From Penelope pileata (taxonomy: Eukaryota > Chordata > Aves > Galliformes > Cracidae): DNA of 64,000 nucleotides. Positions 55,101 to 63,956 of the stretch are shown here, in pieces (the first letter of the stretch is position 1; every line of letters begins with the position of its first letter). The DNA is taken from assembly GCA_013396635.1 (NCBI GenBank), contig WBMW01001660.1, positions 1 through 64,000 on the forward strand, given 5' to 3'. The position numbers were made by a program, and so were the translations under genes. Under the pieces are notes generated by a model. That model ran no database searches. It was not told where the DNA came from and saw only the letters and a program-made list of their open reading frames with translations.

Positions 55101-57995
55101 GCAGTCAAGCATTCTGAATTGAGTAGCCATTCTGCAATGCTGTAAATCTTGCTCAGTCCTATTTTTGGGTACTGTAGGCTGGCTCCCACTGGAGTGGACA
55201 GAATTGTCACCTCCACTACCAAGGGCAGAATTAGGCCTACTGTGTTCCAGAAACATGGTCTCCTGCAGTTTGTCTACATTTTTGGTCTCTCCTAAAGATT
55301 TTGAAAAGTTTTAGTGGTGAAAAATCATACTTGCAAAGGATGCAGAGAAGAAATAACCTATTAGTTAATGTCAGACTTGAAGTCAGGAGAGCTGAATTTT
55401 ATTCGTTGCTGCTAAATGATTTATTTTATGTTCTTGATGTAATCAGCTGTGTCTCCTGACTAAATCAACAGAGGGATTTAGGTATTCAAGACTGATATTT
55501 AATCACTACCAAGATCTTCAGCTGCTACTTAATGCTTTAGGGTAAAATTTATCGATACCACCTTAGCTGGTCAACTCATGGACAAATGCATGAAACTTTT
55601 GGGAATAACTCATCTGATCCATTTGAGATGCCTACTGTGGGGGTGAGATGACCGCCAGCTCAGAGGTAGATCTGTGCTTCGGTCAGGGGGACCTCTAGGT
55701 GTTAAACCTTACTTTGAGCTTACTCAGGTAGCAGCCCCAGCACCCCTCTTCTTACCAGCAAAGTTGTCTAGAGTCATCTGTGAAGGTCTTAGCCAGTTTC
55801 ACAGGCTAGATATTTCTTAGCCTAAACGGTGATGTTCCCTTTTGGGAGCATTGACCAGTTCTGAGTATAGCTAGATCAAGGGTTGATTTTTGTTGGTTTT
55901 TTTCCCCTTTAAAAGATGGTAAAAATTTCTAGGTACTTATGAATGAATTACTAATCCCCCACAGCAAACATCACCTTCCTGAAAAGCTTTAGAAGCGGTA
56001 GCAAATGCCCCTTTTGTCTGATTTGGAAACATCCCTTGAGAGTGGCTTCACCTGGAGGGCTGTTGAATGTGGTTTGGCCCAAATCGTTGAAACCAGCTGC
56101 TAGAATTATGTTTGCTTTTCCAGTCACTTGATAGCCTTGCCCCTGATGTGCCCTGTTCTCTGTGGTCACAATTCACATGCTTCAACTTTCAGAATCCTTC
56201 ATCCCTTTGTTGTCCACTCACCCACTGCACACTGAGTTCAGCACAGGGGGAAGACTTCCAGGGTCAAGCACGAGAGAGGGAGGGAAAGATGAATACCCCG
56301 GAGTCTGCTGCTCTGCTGGATTTGTCCAACTCTTCATGAATTTTCACCCTCTCCTCCCTTCTCCTTGCCCTCTCCTGCCTGTCCCTCGGTAGTGCCTGGA
56401 GCCAAGAGGTTCTCCCAGCACAGGACATCTCTGAAACGATGGTGCATACCCTGCCAGCCTCTTTTATCGAGCTTTTTAACACAGGCCAAATCCTATGGAT
56501 TAGAAATTGAACATTATCACCTGGTTACAACAGAACAAGTCATTCTCCTTGGACCTGGAGTGTGCTGTCATTTTCTAGGCTGGAAGCTGCCTTTGCACAG
56601 TGCGGGGATTAACAGGGCTGTCACTGGCACTGAGGAAATGCCTTTCACCAGATGAGGTGCAGGGCAGTTAAATTAAGGTGAATCTGGAGCCTAAGAAGAG
56701 TTGTTGCTGTTTCTACATTGTGCTGTGCAATGCAAACCTCCATTGTAGTAATCGATAACTTTTTTTTTAACACATGGATCTTTAGGTGTTGGGGCTTACT
56801 GACGGATAAGTTTTTAAACAGAATATATGTTTTATAATGCTAACAAGCAAGCCCTTTTCTCTCCTTCCAGCATATCAGAAAGCACTGTGGAGTGCTACAC
56901 CCCAGCACAACGAATCCCTCAGGAATATCGCGTGAGGGTAGGAATCGACGAAGCCATCCGAGACGCAAAAGGTTATTTCACATACAGAGAAGACCCCGTT
57001 GTTTTAAAAATTCATCCAGCCAAATCTTTTCTTAGGTGAGTAGAAGTTTCTCATAGAAATAAGAAAAGTAATGAATGAAAGAAGCATGGCTGAGCTGTGC
57101 AGCAATCTATCAAAAGAAATTGCATTTTTATCTCTATCTGCCATGCCAATTGCTTCTATTACGGTGCAGTTGCAGAGGGCAGATCATTTCCTTTCAGAGG
57201 TGGAGGAGAAGGGGGAAGGGTGCCTCTGTTCTTTGTGATTTAACTCCTAACTGCTGCCAAGTGTACCTGTGATGTCCTGCTGAGATACCTAACTGTACAG
57301 CTAAGTGGGTCTCCTATACTGTGTCTGGACATTACACTGATTAGTGAGGAAAATCATTTAATGTGACAAGTCAGCAGTACTCAGGAGAGCAAATGGATTT
57401 TAAAATAGTCTAAATCCAGCAATACATAAATATTATGAATATATATGTACGGTAGTATGTGTATATTTTTAAATGACATATTTATTGTATCAGTAGCTCT
57501 AATCCAAGCCATCTGCCTTTGCCAAAAAAATGTCAGCAGTAAAAAAAACACCTTTTTCAGAACCACTGAAAGCAGCAAGTTAGAAAGTATTAAATACACT
57601 CTCCTTTAAAATGCACACATTTGTTTTATATCCTGGCATGCCACAATTTTTAAAATTAATCTTTTTCTTGTGTATGGTTAGTTGTTATAACAAGTTTAAA
57701 ATTTGTTTCCCAGAAAAATAATCTCACCGCTCAGAGCGATGTATTTGCATTCACCCTGTATATCCCTAATTCTGGTTTTATGTTGTCATCTACTCTAAAA
57801 TATAATTTGTAATTAAGGTTATCATAGCAGATGAATCATTATCCTACTTCTCTATTTTTTCTTTTTTTTTTCTTTTTTTTTTTAATTTTCCCTAGTGGTG
57901 GAAGTACAATTACAGCTCAGGGAATCAACTTGAACTCAGTGTGCTTTCCTCAGATGGTGATTACTGTACCTAAACTGGGAATGAACTTCTCTGTG
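19028..57995 (+). CDS. MET: MET receptor tyrosine kinase (HGF receptor), 5' coding half
   Basis: Joined exons 19028-20227, 34550-34741, 46307-46441, 47845-48018, 52858-53018, 54204-54306, 54526-54662, 56871-57035 and 57896-57995 give 2367 nt, an uninterrupted frame of 789 residues. Order: signal peptide (about 1-24), Sema (about 25-515) with furin site at 307/308, PSI (about 519-562), IPT1 (about 563-655), IPT2 (about 657-740) and the first part of IPT3. MET is the cell-surface receptor for hepatocyte growth factor/scatter factor, acting in epithelial growth, migration and organ formation. Mammalian MET is about 1390-1408 residues, so about 600 residues (rest of IPT, transmembrane helix, juxtamembrane, kinase, docking tail) lie beyond the right edge. 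The related RON/MST1R is excluded by the closer match to MET in the Sema, PSI and IPT segments. Confidence 0.97.
20228..20323 (+). other. MET: Candidate in-frame extension of MET exon 2 (alternative donor)
   Basis: From the normal exon 2 donor the frame stays open for 96 nt (32 codons) and meets a second donor-like site, CAAAAA|GTAAGA, with the cut after 20323. Use of this donor would add 32 residues after residue 400 without changing frame. If neither donor is used, a stop follows at 20333-20335. This is predicted from sequence only; no transcript evidence is available here. Confidence 0.25.
20452..20479 (+). repeat. A-rich run
   Basis: A-rich low-complexity tract with interspersed G, shortly after exon 2. 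Confidence 0.8.
20970..20975 (+). terminator. Possible intronic polyadenylation signal
   Basis: A canonical AATAAA hexamer about 740 bp after the exon 2 donor. With the read-through stop at 20333 it could in principle allow a Sema-only truncated transcript. The hexamer is common by chance in AT-rich DNA, so confidence is low. Confidence 0.15.
22522..22586 (+). repeat. Short tandem repeat, about 18-29 bp units (GTGGATTATAGAAAT)
   Basis: Three imperfect copies of GTGGATT(A/G)TAGAAAT start near 22523, 22541 and 22570. It is a small local duplication in intron 2. Confidence 0.75.
25411..25430 (+). repeat. (AAGGC)n microsatellite
   Basis: Four tandem AAGGC-type units followed by an A-rich run. 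Confidence 0.8.
27127..27495 (-). mobile_element. CR1 LINE 3' fragment, antisense to MET
   Basis: It opens with an ATAGAATCATAGAATC tail repeat, reverse complement of the CR1 3' end, then GGTTGGAAGGGGCCTTAGAG, ACTAGACCAGGTTGCCCAAA and CTGGGCAACCTGTTCCAGTG. About 370 bp, cut near the AGGCTGCTATCAGGCTGC segment. It is closer to intact CR1 3' sequence than the copy at 15.5 kb and has the same orientation. Confidence 0.94.
30249..30296 (+). repeat. MIR-like SINE remnant
   Basis: GATGCTGATCAAGTCACTCA followed by a CCCCTTCAGGC stretch resembles the conserved MIR segment 'GACCTTGGGCAAGTCACTTAACC..CTCAG'. Only a short stretch is recognisable, so the assignment is tentative. Confidence 0.3.
30692..30769 (+). 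repeat. Tandem (TTGTTATGTA)n repeat
   Basis: Imperfect repeats of TTGTTATGTAT and TGTTATGTAT with one TATAACAATTGTTATG inverted segment. A low-complexity tandem array likely to vary in length. Confidence 0.85.
32061..32080 (+). repeat. (GGGA)n short repeat
   Basis: Purine-only stretch AAAGAGGGAGGGAGGGAGAG in intron 2. Confidence 0.75.
34550..34741 (+). CDS. MET: MET exon 3: C-terminal part of Sema
   Basis: 192 nt, phase 0 in and out, the same length as human exon 3. Acceptor TTCTAACAG, donor CAG|GTAAAT. Encodes residues 401-464, including QRVDLFMGQFNNVLLTS and ANLGTSEGRFMQ, strongly MET-like propeller strands. Sequons are visible at N405 (NAS) and N449 (NLT). From memory of the human protein, the corresponding position to N449 is GDLT, so the second site may be a bird gain. 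Confidence 0.96.
36541..36620 (+). repeat. MIR-like SINE remnant
   Basis: GCAATTTGTTTAACCTTTCT, then TTTCCTTATCTAAAAAATACGG, then TTAATAACAACCACTGTCTTAC follow the MIR consensus order (TTAACCTCTCTG..TTTCCTCATCTGTAAAATGGGGATAATAATA..CCTAC). Diverged but collinear over about 80 bp, in + orientation. Confidence 0.5.
37115..37147 (+). repeat. (TC)n microsatellite followed by T run
   Basis: Eleven TC units directly followed by eleven T residues. Confidence 0.95.
38208..38345 (+). repeat. Pyrimidine-rich tract
   Basis: Roughly 140 bp strongly biased to C and T (TTCTTTT, CTCTCTTTCC, CCTTCCTCC and similar). Low-complexity, no unit of fixed length. Confidence 0.6.
42393..42409 (+). repeat. (TTAA)n short repeat
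   Basis: Tandem TTAA units within an AT-rich stretch. Confidence 0.8.
42565..43640 (-). mobile_element. Ancient CR1 LINE relic (reptile-type), antisense to MET
   Basis: Over about 1.1 kb the order of phrases follows the antisense of the CR1 3' region common in turtles and crocodilians: CCAAGGGTCCATCTAGCTCA, GGATGCCTAGGGAGCAGAG, AAGAGTCCCACAGGTTCAT, CTCTGAACCTTTTCCCATTT, CAACCAGAACTGCATAAGAG, CTCATTTATGGGTATGTTAA and ACAGCACAGACCCTTCCAG, ending with an AACTGACCATTTACATCTAG segment. It is much more diverged than the two bird CR1 copies, with small indels. Coding frames are lost. Assignment is from remembered consensus, and the ends are approximate. Confidence 0.7.
43703..43757 (+). repeat. A-rich and (GAAA)/(GGAA)n purine tract
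   Basis: A run of A with ATAAATAAAA, then GAAAGAAAGGAAGGAAGGAA. It lies about 60 bp past the ancient CR1 relic, which is antisense, so it is not that element's tail. Confidence 0.85.
46307..46441 (+). CDS. MET: MET exon 4: end of Sema
   Basis: 135 nt, phase 0/0, the same as human exon 4. Acceptor TTTCTTAG (ends 46306), donor AAAAAG|GTGGGT. Encodes residues 465-509, beginning IVVSRSEPTAPHVSF and ending GYTLVVTGKK, the last propeller strands before the PSI domain. Confidence 0.95.
46442..47844 (+). other. MET: MET intron 4
   Basis: 1.4 kb, mostly very AT-rich. A possible MIR-like trace is at about 47466-47545; otherwise nothing recognisable. Confidence 0.9.
47466..47545 (-). repeat. Weak MIR-like trace
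   Basis: The + strand reads CCTATTTTTACAAACCTATG, then AACTAAGACATACTGAGACACAG, then a GTGCTTTTTCCAAGA segment. This recalls the antisense MIR string 'ATTTTACAGATGAGGAAACTGAGGCACAGAGAGGTTAAGTGACTTGCCCAAGG'. Divergence is high and chance similarity is possible. Confidence 0.3.
47845..48018 (+). CDS. MET: MET exon 5: PSI domain
   Basis: 174 nt, phase 0/0. Acceptor CCATTGACAG (ends 47844), donor GAG|GTAAAG. Encodes residues 510-567, from ITKVPLNG to CLPRVYE. Eight cysteines at 520, 526, 529, 538, 541, 545, 551 and 561 match the PSI (cysteine-rich, MET-related) module that links the Sema propeller to the IPT stalk. Oddity: the exon is much richer in GC and CpG than the other MET exons, especially at about 47900-47970. 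Confidence 0.96.
48019..52857 (+). other. MET: MET intron 5
   Basis: 4.8 kb. The first ~400 bp stay moderately GC-rich, the rest is AT-rich. A poly-A run lies at 52272-52286. Open frames such as 49173-49556 and 49850-50287 have no recognisable domain and no plausible splice use. No repeat of known class was recognised with confidence. Confidence 0.9.
52272..52286 (+). repeat. Poly-A run
   Basis: Fifteen consecutive A residues in intron 5. Confidence 0.8.
52858..53018 (+). CDS. MET: MET exon 6: IPT1, first part
   Basis: 161 nt, enters phase 0 and leaves after 2 nt of a Lys codon, as in human. Acceptor TTATTTAACAG, donor AACAA|GTAAGA. Encodes residues 568-620 plus part of 621, with SAPLEGGTKLTLCGWDFGF, the start of the first immunoglobulin-like plexin/transcription-factor (IPT/TIG) domain of the extracellular stalk. 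Confidence 0.96.
53019..54203 (+). other. MET: MET intron 6
   Basis: 1.2 kb, AT-rich, no repeat recognised. An open frame at 53188-53400 lacks a matching acceptor/donor pair and any MET similarity. Confidence 0.9.
54204..54306 (+). CDS. MET: MET exon 7: IPT1, second part
   Basis: 103 nt. Acceptor TTTTCCAAAG, donor TATGTG|GTAAGC. Completes the split Lys621 and encodes residues 622-655 (LECTVPAAKN..., ending NTFSYV). Two sequons, NAS and NIS, are visible. The FSYV end matches the human exon end and leaves phase 0. Confidence 0.95.
54307..54525 (+). other. MET: MET intron 7
   Basis: A very short 219-bp AT-rich intron with standard boundaries, ending in a pyrimidine stretch with CTCCCCTCAG. Nothing else is seen in it. 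Confidence 0.92.
54526..54662 (+). CDS. MET: MET exon 8: IPT2, first part
   Basis: 137 nt, phase 0 in, 2 nt over at the end, as in human. Acceptor CTCCCCTCAG, donor AAAAG|GTAATG. Encodes residues 656-700 plus a split residue 701: NPVITSISPAYGPKSGGTLL and so on to EKPCILK, a typical IPT opening with P..GP..GGT.L and the conserved Cys. Confidence 0.96.
54663..56870 (+). other. MET: MET intron 8
   Basis: 2.2 kb. An A-rich stretch is at 54728-54765. Short open frames at about 56110-56655 on both strands overlap each other and show no domain. No known repeat was recognised. Confidence 0.9.
56871..57035 (+). CDS. MET: MET exon 9: IPT2, second part
   Basis: 165 nt, 1 nt completes Ser701 and 2 nt (AG) of Ser756 are left over. 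Acceptor CTCCTTCCAG, donor CTTAG|GTGAGT. Encodes residues 702-755, with ISESTVECYTPAQRIPQEYR and YREDPVVLKIHPAKSFL; the ECYTPAQ and YREDP strings are MET hallmarks. Confidence 0.96.
   Translation, partial: HIRKHCGVLHPSTTNPSGISREGRNRRSHPRRKRLFHIQRRPRCFKNSSSQIFS
57036..57895 (+). other. MET: MET intron 9
   Basis: 860 bp, AT-rich, ending with an unusually long T-rich tract (57851-57892) and acceptor CCCTAG. No in-frame upstream acceptor is visible in the last 65 bp. Confidence 0.92.
57851..57892 (+). promoter_or_regulatory. MET: T-rich polypyrimidine tract of the exon 10 acceptor
   Basis: About 40 bases, nearly all T with occasional C, directly before TTTTCCCTAG. A strong 3' splice signal, but also a mononucleotide stretch likely to vary in length. 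Confidence 0.7.
57896..57995 (+). CDS. MET: MET exon 10: start of IPT3
   Basis: 100 nt, the same as human exon 10. The first T completes Ser756 and the exon ends phase 0 at TCTGTG|GTGAGT. Encodes residues 756-789, SGGSTITAQGINLNSVCFPQ and so on to GMNFSV. If the intron were retained, translation would stop after four codons (TGA at 58008-58010). This is the last MET exon in the window; exon 11 was looked for and not found before 64000. Confidence 0.95.
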
Positions 57996-59953
57996 GTGAG
58001 TCAGTCTTGACGAAGACAATCTGCTATCTTGTCATCTTCATGTGGTAAATGGCTCTGAATTTTCAGTCAAAACGCTTTGATTTTTGCCTTAAAATTTCAA
58101 GGCTTCCACTGACATGTTGGTGCTTTCTTCAAAGAGTGTTTCAGTGGAAAAATTGTTTTGCATAGGCAAAACTCAACAACAAACTGGAAATTAGAGGAGG
58201 AGAGTAATGACTTCCAAGAAACTTGTTGCAAAGAAATCGGGCTTTCACAATAACAAGGTTTTTATATCACAGTTTAACGATGCAAATTCAACGACTAAAC
58301 ACGGAACACCACAATACACGTATGTGAGATTTACCAGACATGGCAAGTTCAAAGGTGGTAGATAGGAAATATATTTAATGGTGACTGTGGATATAAAAGG
58401 AAATGAAACAAACATCAAAGAAAGAGGAAAAGTATATATGTAAATTCAAGAGTAGCTATTGTTTTAAAAAGTTGTCAAATTGCCTTTTAGGGTAAATGTT
58501 TCCTGACTTACCAAGGTTCAATAACTAAGTATTAAGGCTTGGATATCTGCAATTGGAAACCTCTTTATGAACATCCATTTAAAAGCTTCTTTTGTTGTTT
58601 GAGTTGATAATGTGGAGTATCTTAATATAAATATGATGATCAGACATGGTCATGTGATCTACTTTAATTTTTGTAAGCCAAAGATGACATTTATTGGCTA
58701 CTTGGACTGGAACTGTTTCCTGTAACCTTTTGCCTACACATTTGTCTTGCATCTCTGACATTTTCTCATCTTCTATGGTCTGTTTAGCCTAATTGAAGCT
58801 AAATTGACCTACACACATCATGACATGCTACACTTCTGCTAATTTTCTTAGCTTGTTTCTAATGGACATCATGCACTATTTCCTGTATTGAATTCTAAGT
58901 ATGTTGGCAAATTTTTAGTCTTTTATAATTTCAAGGTCATAATATTCTTCATGATCCTGATTTGTATAATATTATGAGTGTCAGGACATGCATTTCAGCC
59001 GGATGTAATCATGGCTCGTAATTTAGTGGGTACAGATTTTAATCTGAAAATCAGTGCCCCTGCAATGATACAGTGTGCAGTATTATCAAAAAGACACCTC
59101 ACATGAGTTGGGAAATAAAACATTTCAGTGAAATCAACCAAATTCAGAATTCCTTAGATTTTCATCATTGTGAGCACAATTATTTCTAAGTGCAAATTAT
59201 TTGCAAAGTAAAAGATCATTGCTGAAATCAGCTTGTTAGATTTTGCTTTCTGTGGCTATGACCTTTCTTTCTTTTTCATTCACCTGCTTTATCTTTTTCC
59301 CTGGGAGAATATGCAAAATTTCCTCTCTTCAGGGCCTGTTTCTGCATACCTTGCTTACCAGATTCCCAGTCAATGAGCATAGAGAATATGTGGAACTTGC
59401 TGGAGTTCATAATCTGTCTTAGAGTGAGTTTAAAAAAAAATCTAATAATAACATGTTCTTCAAAGTCCATGAAGACTGTGTTTGGAGACTTCCTCAGGAT
59501 TAGTACAGGTTTATAAGGATCTGAAGTAAAGAAGTAAATCCATTGTCCAAAAGTGACTGGAAACTCCAGGCAATCAACAGTAGAGTTTCATCTCTTCCTC
59601 AAATACTGGTGAGCAAACTTTCCTTTAAGCAGTGGTTTCTTCCCATACTGTCTTTTAACCGACATGGACATAGACAGTAAGAATTAATCTCCCTTATTCT
59701 TTTTCTTTCATACCTTGCAGTGGGCATGATATTTGTCAACACACAAGAAGAGTCAGGTGCGACCCTCCTTTTCCATGAGGATGTCTGTCCCCTACCACTG
59801 TTGATATCTTTACATAGCTCTAGGAATATGAGCTAGTAGAAAAGCAGTTGTGCACATAGTCGCATCCCCCTGCATGAAGGGGTGCACTGTAACCTCAAAC
59901 AGATTATAATCAAGAGGGTATTATGCTTTGACAGTGCCCACGTAATATACATA

Positions 59954-60505
59954 GGTCACTCCGAAAGTAATGCCTAATATTTATTTCCATGGAAACTACA
60001 ACAGGTGCAAAGAGCACAGTAATACTGTTCGATAGAGCAAATTCTCAGCTACAAAATGCTGTTTTACAACATAGTCACCACCGTTAGCCCATTCTTTCAG
60101 ATGAGCTGATTGAGACACTCTTAATTTCATGGTGTGACAGCTGTGCGTGGCTGTCCAGAATGTGGCTTGTCTTTCACGTTGCCGCTGCTGAAATGCACCA
60201 CCCACCACCTCACTGTGCTCACATCCACTGTTGGGTCTCCATAAACGTTCAGCAAGTGTTGATGAATGTCAGTGGGTGCCATTTTTTCCACCTGGAGGAA
60301 TTCAGTGACACACCTTTGCTTCATCCACACTCCCATGTCAGACGCCATCATGTCAGACTGCCCCTCTGCTGCCATCTGTCACACAGCAACAAAATGTAAG
60401 GGAATATTGGTGGGAAGGTTCAACCTCCGCTGCCACAGCACCAACATCCGTCTCTGACGTCATGGGCCAACATAACAAAATAGGAGGCATTGCTTTCAGA
60501 GTAGC
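59954..60505 (-). mobile_element. Galluhop-like mariner, internally deleted
   Basis: Terminal inverted repeats: GGTCACTCCGAAAGTAATGCC at the left and the reverse complement of GGCATTGCTTTCAGAGTAGCC at the right, about 20 bp with few mismatches; the left side is preceded by the TA expected of mariner insertion. The minus strand (60375 down to 60127) encodes a transposase N-terminus with the mariner helix-turn-helix pattern (FLQVEKMAPTDIHQHLL, VYGDPTVDVSTVRWW, SGQPRTAV). Near 60120 it jumps to a C-terminal piece (WANGGDYVVKQ) in another frame, so the catalytic DD34D region is missing. At about 550 bp it is a non-autonomous derivative of a ~1.3 kb element. Known from galliform birds. Confidence 0.85.
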
Positions 60506-63500
60506 CATCATATTTTGCTCTCTTGAAATTAAAGGCCTCTAGCACTCCATGGTTTCCCTCTGTGGCATCTGAGCTCTGCTTGCTGTTTGTTCTGCCACCA
60601 GTCTCTACCTCAAGCTTATTTCTCAAGGAAGGATATTTGTTCTTCAGGAGAAGGGGAAGACTTAAAAGGGACAAAACAAGGTTGTGCTATGTAAGTGAGG
60701 AAATTGCTGGCAAAGGGTGCCTGTGGCTGCAACCTGTCTCATCCTGTGTGGGAGATTCTGGGCCCTATACATGAGCAATATGCCAAAAAGCAAGCTTTCA
60801 TCCAGTTATTGCAAAAATAAATAATGATGAGGAGCTCTTTCCAGCAGGGATCCAGAGCAATGCAATGAGCAGCTATTCTGTTAACAAAGAAGAAAATAAG
60901 TTGTAGTCCTGAATAGACCAAACCCAGAAAGACAGTGCAATACAAACCAAAATGATCAAGTCCTGCAGCTGAGGCCATGTATATTTTTGCTTCCTTCGCT
61001 TAGGAGAGGAGAATGAACTGAGTCATTTTTTAATTGTCCTTTAAGCCCTTTTTCTTTTCAGTTTTCTCTCACCAGCCTCCAGGAAGCTGCTTTTGTCAGC
61101 ATTCAGAAACTCTGGCTCTTGGGAAAACTGAAGCCAGCACTGAAACACATCCCAGAGCATCAAAGGAAAGTGCAGCTGGGAGGTACCACAAAGACCTAGC
61201 CTGGCCAGCTTCCTTGCAGCAGGAGCAAACGTACTCATACCACTGCCTGACAGATATCTGCCTAGGCTGTTATTAATAACAGCTCTTCGTGAAGGAAATT
61301 TCACAACCTCACTTAAACAAGCTTTGTAGAGAGCTGCTCTACCTGCTTACTGAGTGGTTTGGAAAGACTTCTTTCTAACAATTAACCTGAATCCCAGCTG
61401 CTAATTAGTTTAACCCTCAGTGGACACAAGCAACAGATTACCAGCCCCTCCTGCTAATTTTACTTATCTGCCCTGTGTTATGATTCAGCCTTTCTCTTTT
61501 CCATTTGAAACAAATCAAAGTACTCCAACCTTGCCTGATAAATGTTGTTCCTTAGAGCTCTGCTCCTTCTTTCTGCCACCTCCGAGGTGCTCTCCCATTT
61601 GCCTAAAACTGGTGGCGCCTGACTGAAGAGAGCTCTCTCCTTTTCCTGTCATCTGTCTGTCCCCAAACGATTGATTCATTCTACCAAGCTTAATTGGGGC
61701 CTGGAGCGCCGATGGAGTCAGGGTGTGAGTGGAGGGTCACTTCAGCAAGCAGCAGGAGCTGTCAGGAGTGCTCAGCATCCCAAAACCCCGGGGGGCACAG
61801 TCGGCTTGTGCTTCTTGGGGAATCTGCCTCTTTCCAGATGAGCAGTAGAGCTGGTAAAAGAATTTCTATGAAACGACACCCCATAAGATTTGCAGTTTCA
61901 TTGAAACTGAAAGCTCTGGGAGCAATCTGCCAGCCTCCTGTAAAAGAAACGTGGAAGTTGGGCGCATGTTTGCAGTTTGGTATTTCTGAAAATTTCTATA
62001 ACATAAAAATACCTTACTTCAATTTTATGATTTTGGTATTTATTTAAATTTCATTGAAATTATTCAATACTGTGTTCACACTAATTGTGTTTGTATTACA
62101 TTCCTCTAACACTGTCAATATGTCTTGCCTTCTTCAAATTCGTTATTTCAACATGGGTGAAAAAAATGTTCCAGTTATTGAACCATATGTTTCAGTATTT
62201 GCAACGTGCTTCTTTTTAATTCTGTTTCATGTGTTCTTTTGACCATTTGTTCTTATTAGGAACAAAAAAATATGATTTTGAGGAATGCTGCATAAATTCC
62301 CCTTCTCAAGAGCTCTAGATAACGCATAAGGATGCACCAACCCTCTTACTTCGTTCAGTTTCTGTGTGAGGTGCACAAGGAGGGTAGCAACTCATTCCTT
62401 CCTTTCACTTTGCACTGTTTCTGTATAAAAGCTTAGCATGGTCTGGGATGGTGTTTGATCAGGAGCCTGTTTACAAAACAAGTATCTTCTAACTTCTGCT
62501 ATAAATCCTGCTAGATGATCCTGCTGCACTTGAAGATCTTGGGCCAGTGTTTTCTCTTTGAAAGCCTCTAATGGGAAAATCCCAATAGCAAGTAAATTGT
62601 CATTTGGAGATCCTTTGCTGTAGCATTTTGACTGTCCCGTCCATTAATTTATTCAGATATATATTTTCACTACATAATCTCTTCTAACAATGAATCTGCC
62701 AAGTCATCCAAGGTTGCAAAATTAGGCAAAAGCACCTTCTAATGGATGACCTCCAACAAATGATCCTGTAGCTATGCAGGATCAACTCATTCCATAAACG
62801 TTTAATTCTCTCTTCAATAAGTACTCTCTTGAGCAATCTTTAGCATTTCTTAATTACTCCCTGCTAGATGCCATTTCCTGATGTATTACAGGAGAATTTT
62901 GAAATACTCTGAAGTTCCTTCAACATTACAATTAATAATCTTTCTTCATAATACCCATAAAACTGCCTAGAATTCACCTGTGAGTGTCTATCTTAGATTT
63001 TTTAAACAATAATAGAAGAAAATCCCTGGGAATTGTGGATGATGAGCATGTGACTACTGAAGTTATTCCTGATTATGCGTCCAAAACCACTCAGGGTCAG
63101 ATCCTCTAGCTATGTTGACTCTGTGGAACAAAGCTGCTACAGAAGTCCAGCAAAGAGTTTCTCTCATGAAAGGGAACCACAGTCCTTCTTTCTGTGCTGA
63201 ATCTACATCTCGTGTACATCTCTCGGAAAGGAAGGAGTTCAGTAGCAGGTGTCAGAGAAGAGCCCACACTGCAAACTCATCAGGGCCCCTGGGATGCATC
63301 GCTATCAGATGCACTTACCACCCCAAGCCCAAGGAGAGTTTGGACCCCCAGTCAGAATCGGTCATGTTGTGTGAAGGGCTGGCTCTCAGACCCAGGGGCA
63401 AGAGGATTTACTCTACCTTCTGGCCCAGTGGTCTGATAAACTGGAAATATCATCTCCAATGCTTTCATGCAATAAGACAACTAGAAGAAAAATGTTACCA

Positions 63501-63956
63501 AACCATTAACACCAACTGAAATGACAGTGAAAGCCCAAGAGTTGTCTCAAAATCTTCAGGATACTCTGCATGAGGGTCTCTGCTGCACTTCTCAACCTTC
63601 TGAATGGACTTTCCTCAAATTGCACCTGAATTCTCATCTCTCTCATCTGAGAAATCATCCTTTGGCAGAGACAGCTGGTCTGTCTTTAACCTCATTCATC
63701 TTTCATTTCTCACTGGAACTCCAAAAGTTTAGACTTTTATGAAAGGACAAATTGGTGCTTTTCTCCTTTCTGACTGCTACAGATTCTGTAATACACATCC
63801 GACTGCCCCTCTCTTATCTGGGTCAGCTACTGGGAGACCTCTGGAGCTTCAAGATCCTCCCTCATACTTTCCTGTTGTTATGTCAGATGAAAAAGAATTG
63901 AATCAGGCATCGAAGTTCAGATTCTGTAGGTCAGGTTTGAATTAATTGCCTTGAGG

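Noticed and set aside
61098..61160. FCQHSETLAL resembles the ACQHRSNSE start of MET exon 11
   Set aside because: Similarity is limited to a few residues. The following sequence does not continue as IPT3, and there is no matching acceptor in the right phase.
63112..63519. 135-codon + strand open frame near the right edge
   Set aside because: No family recognised and no match to the remaining MET exons; likely chance.
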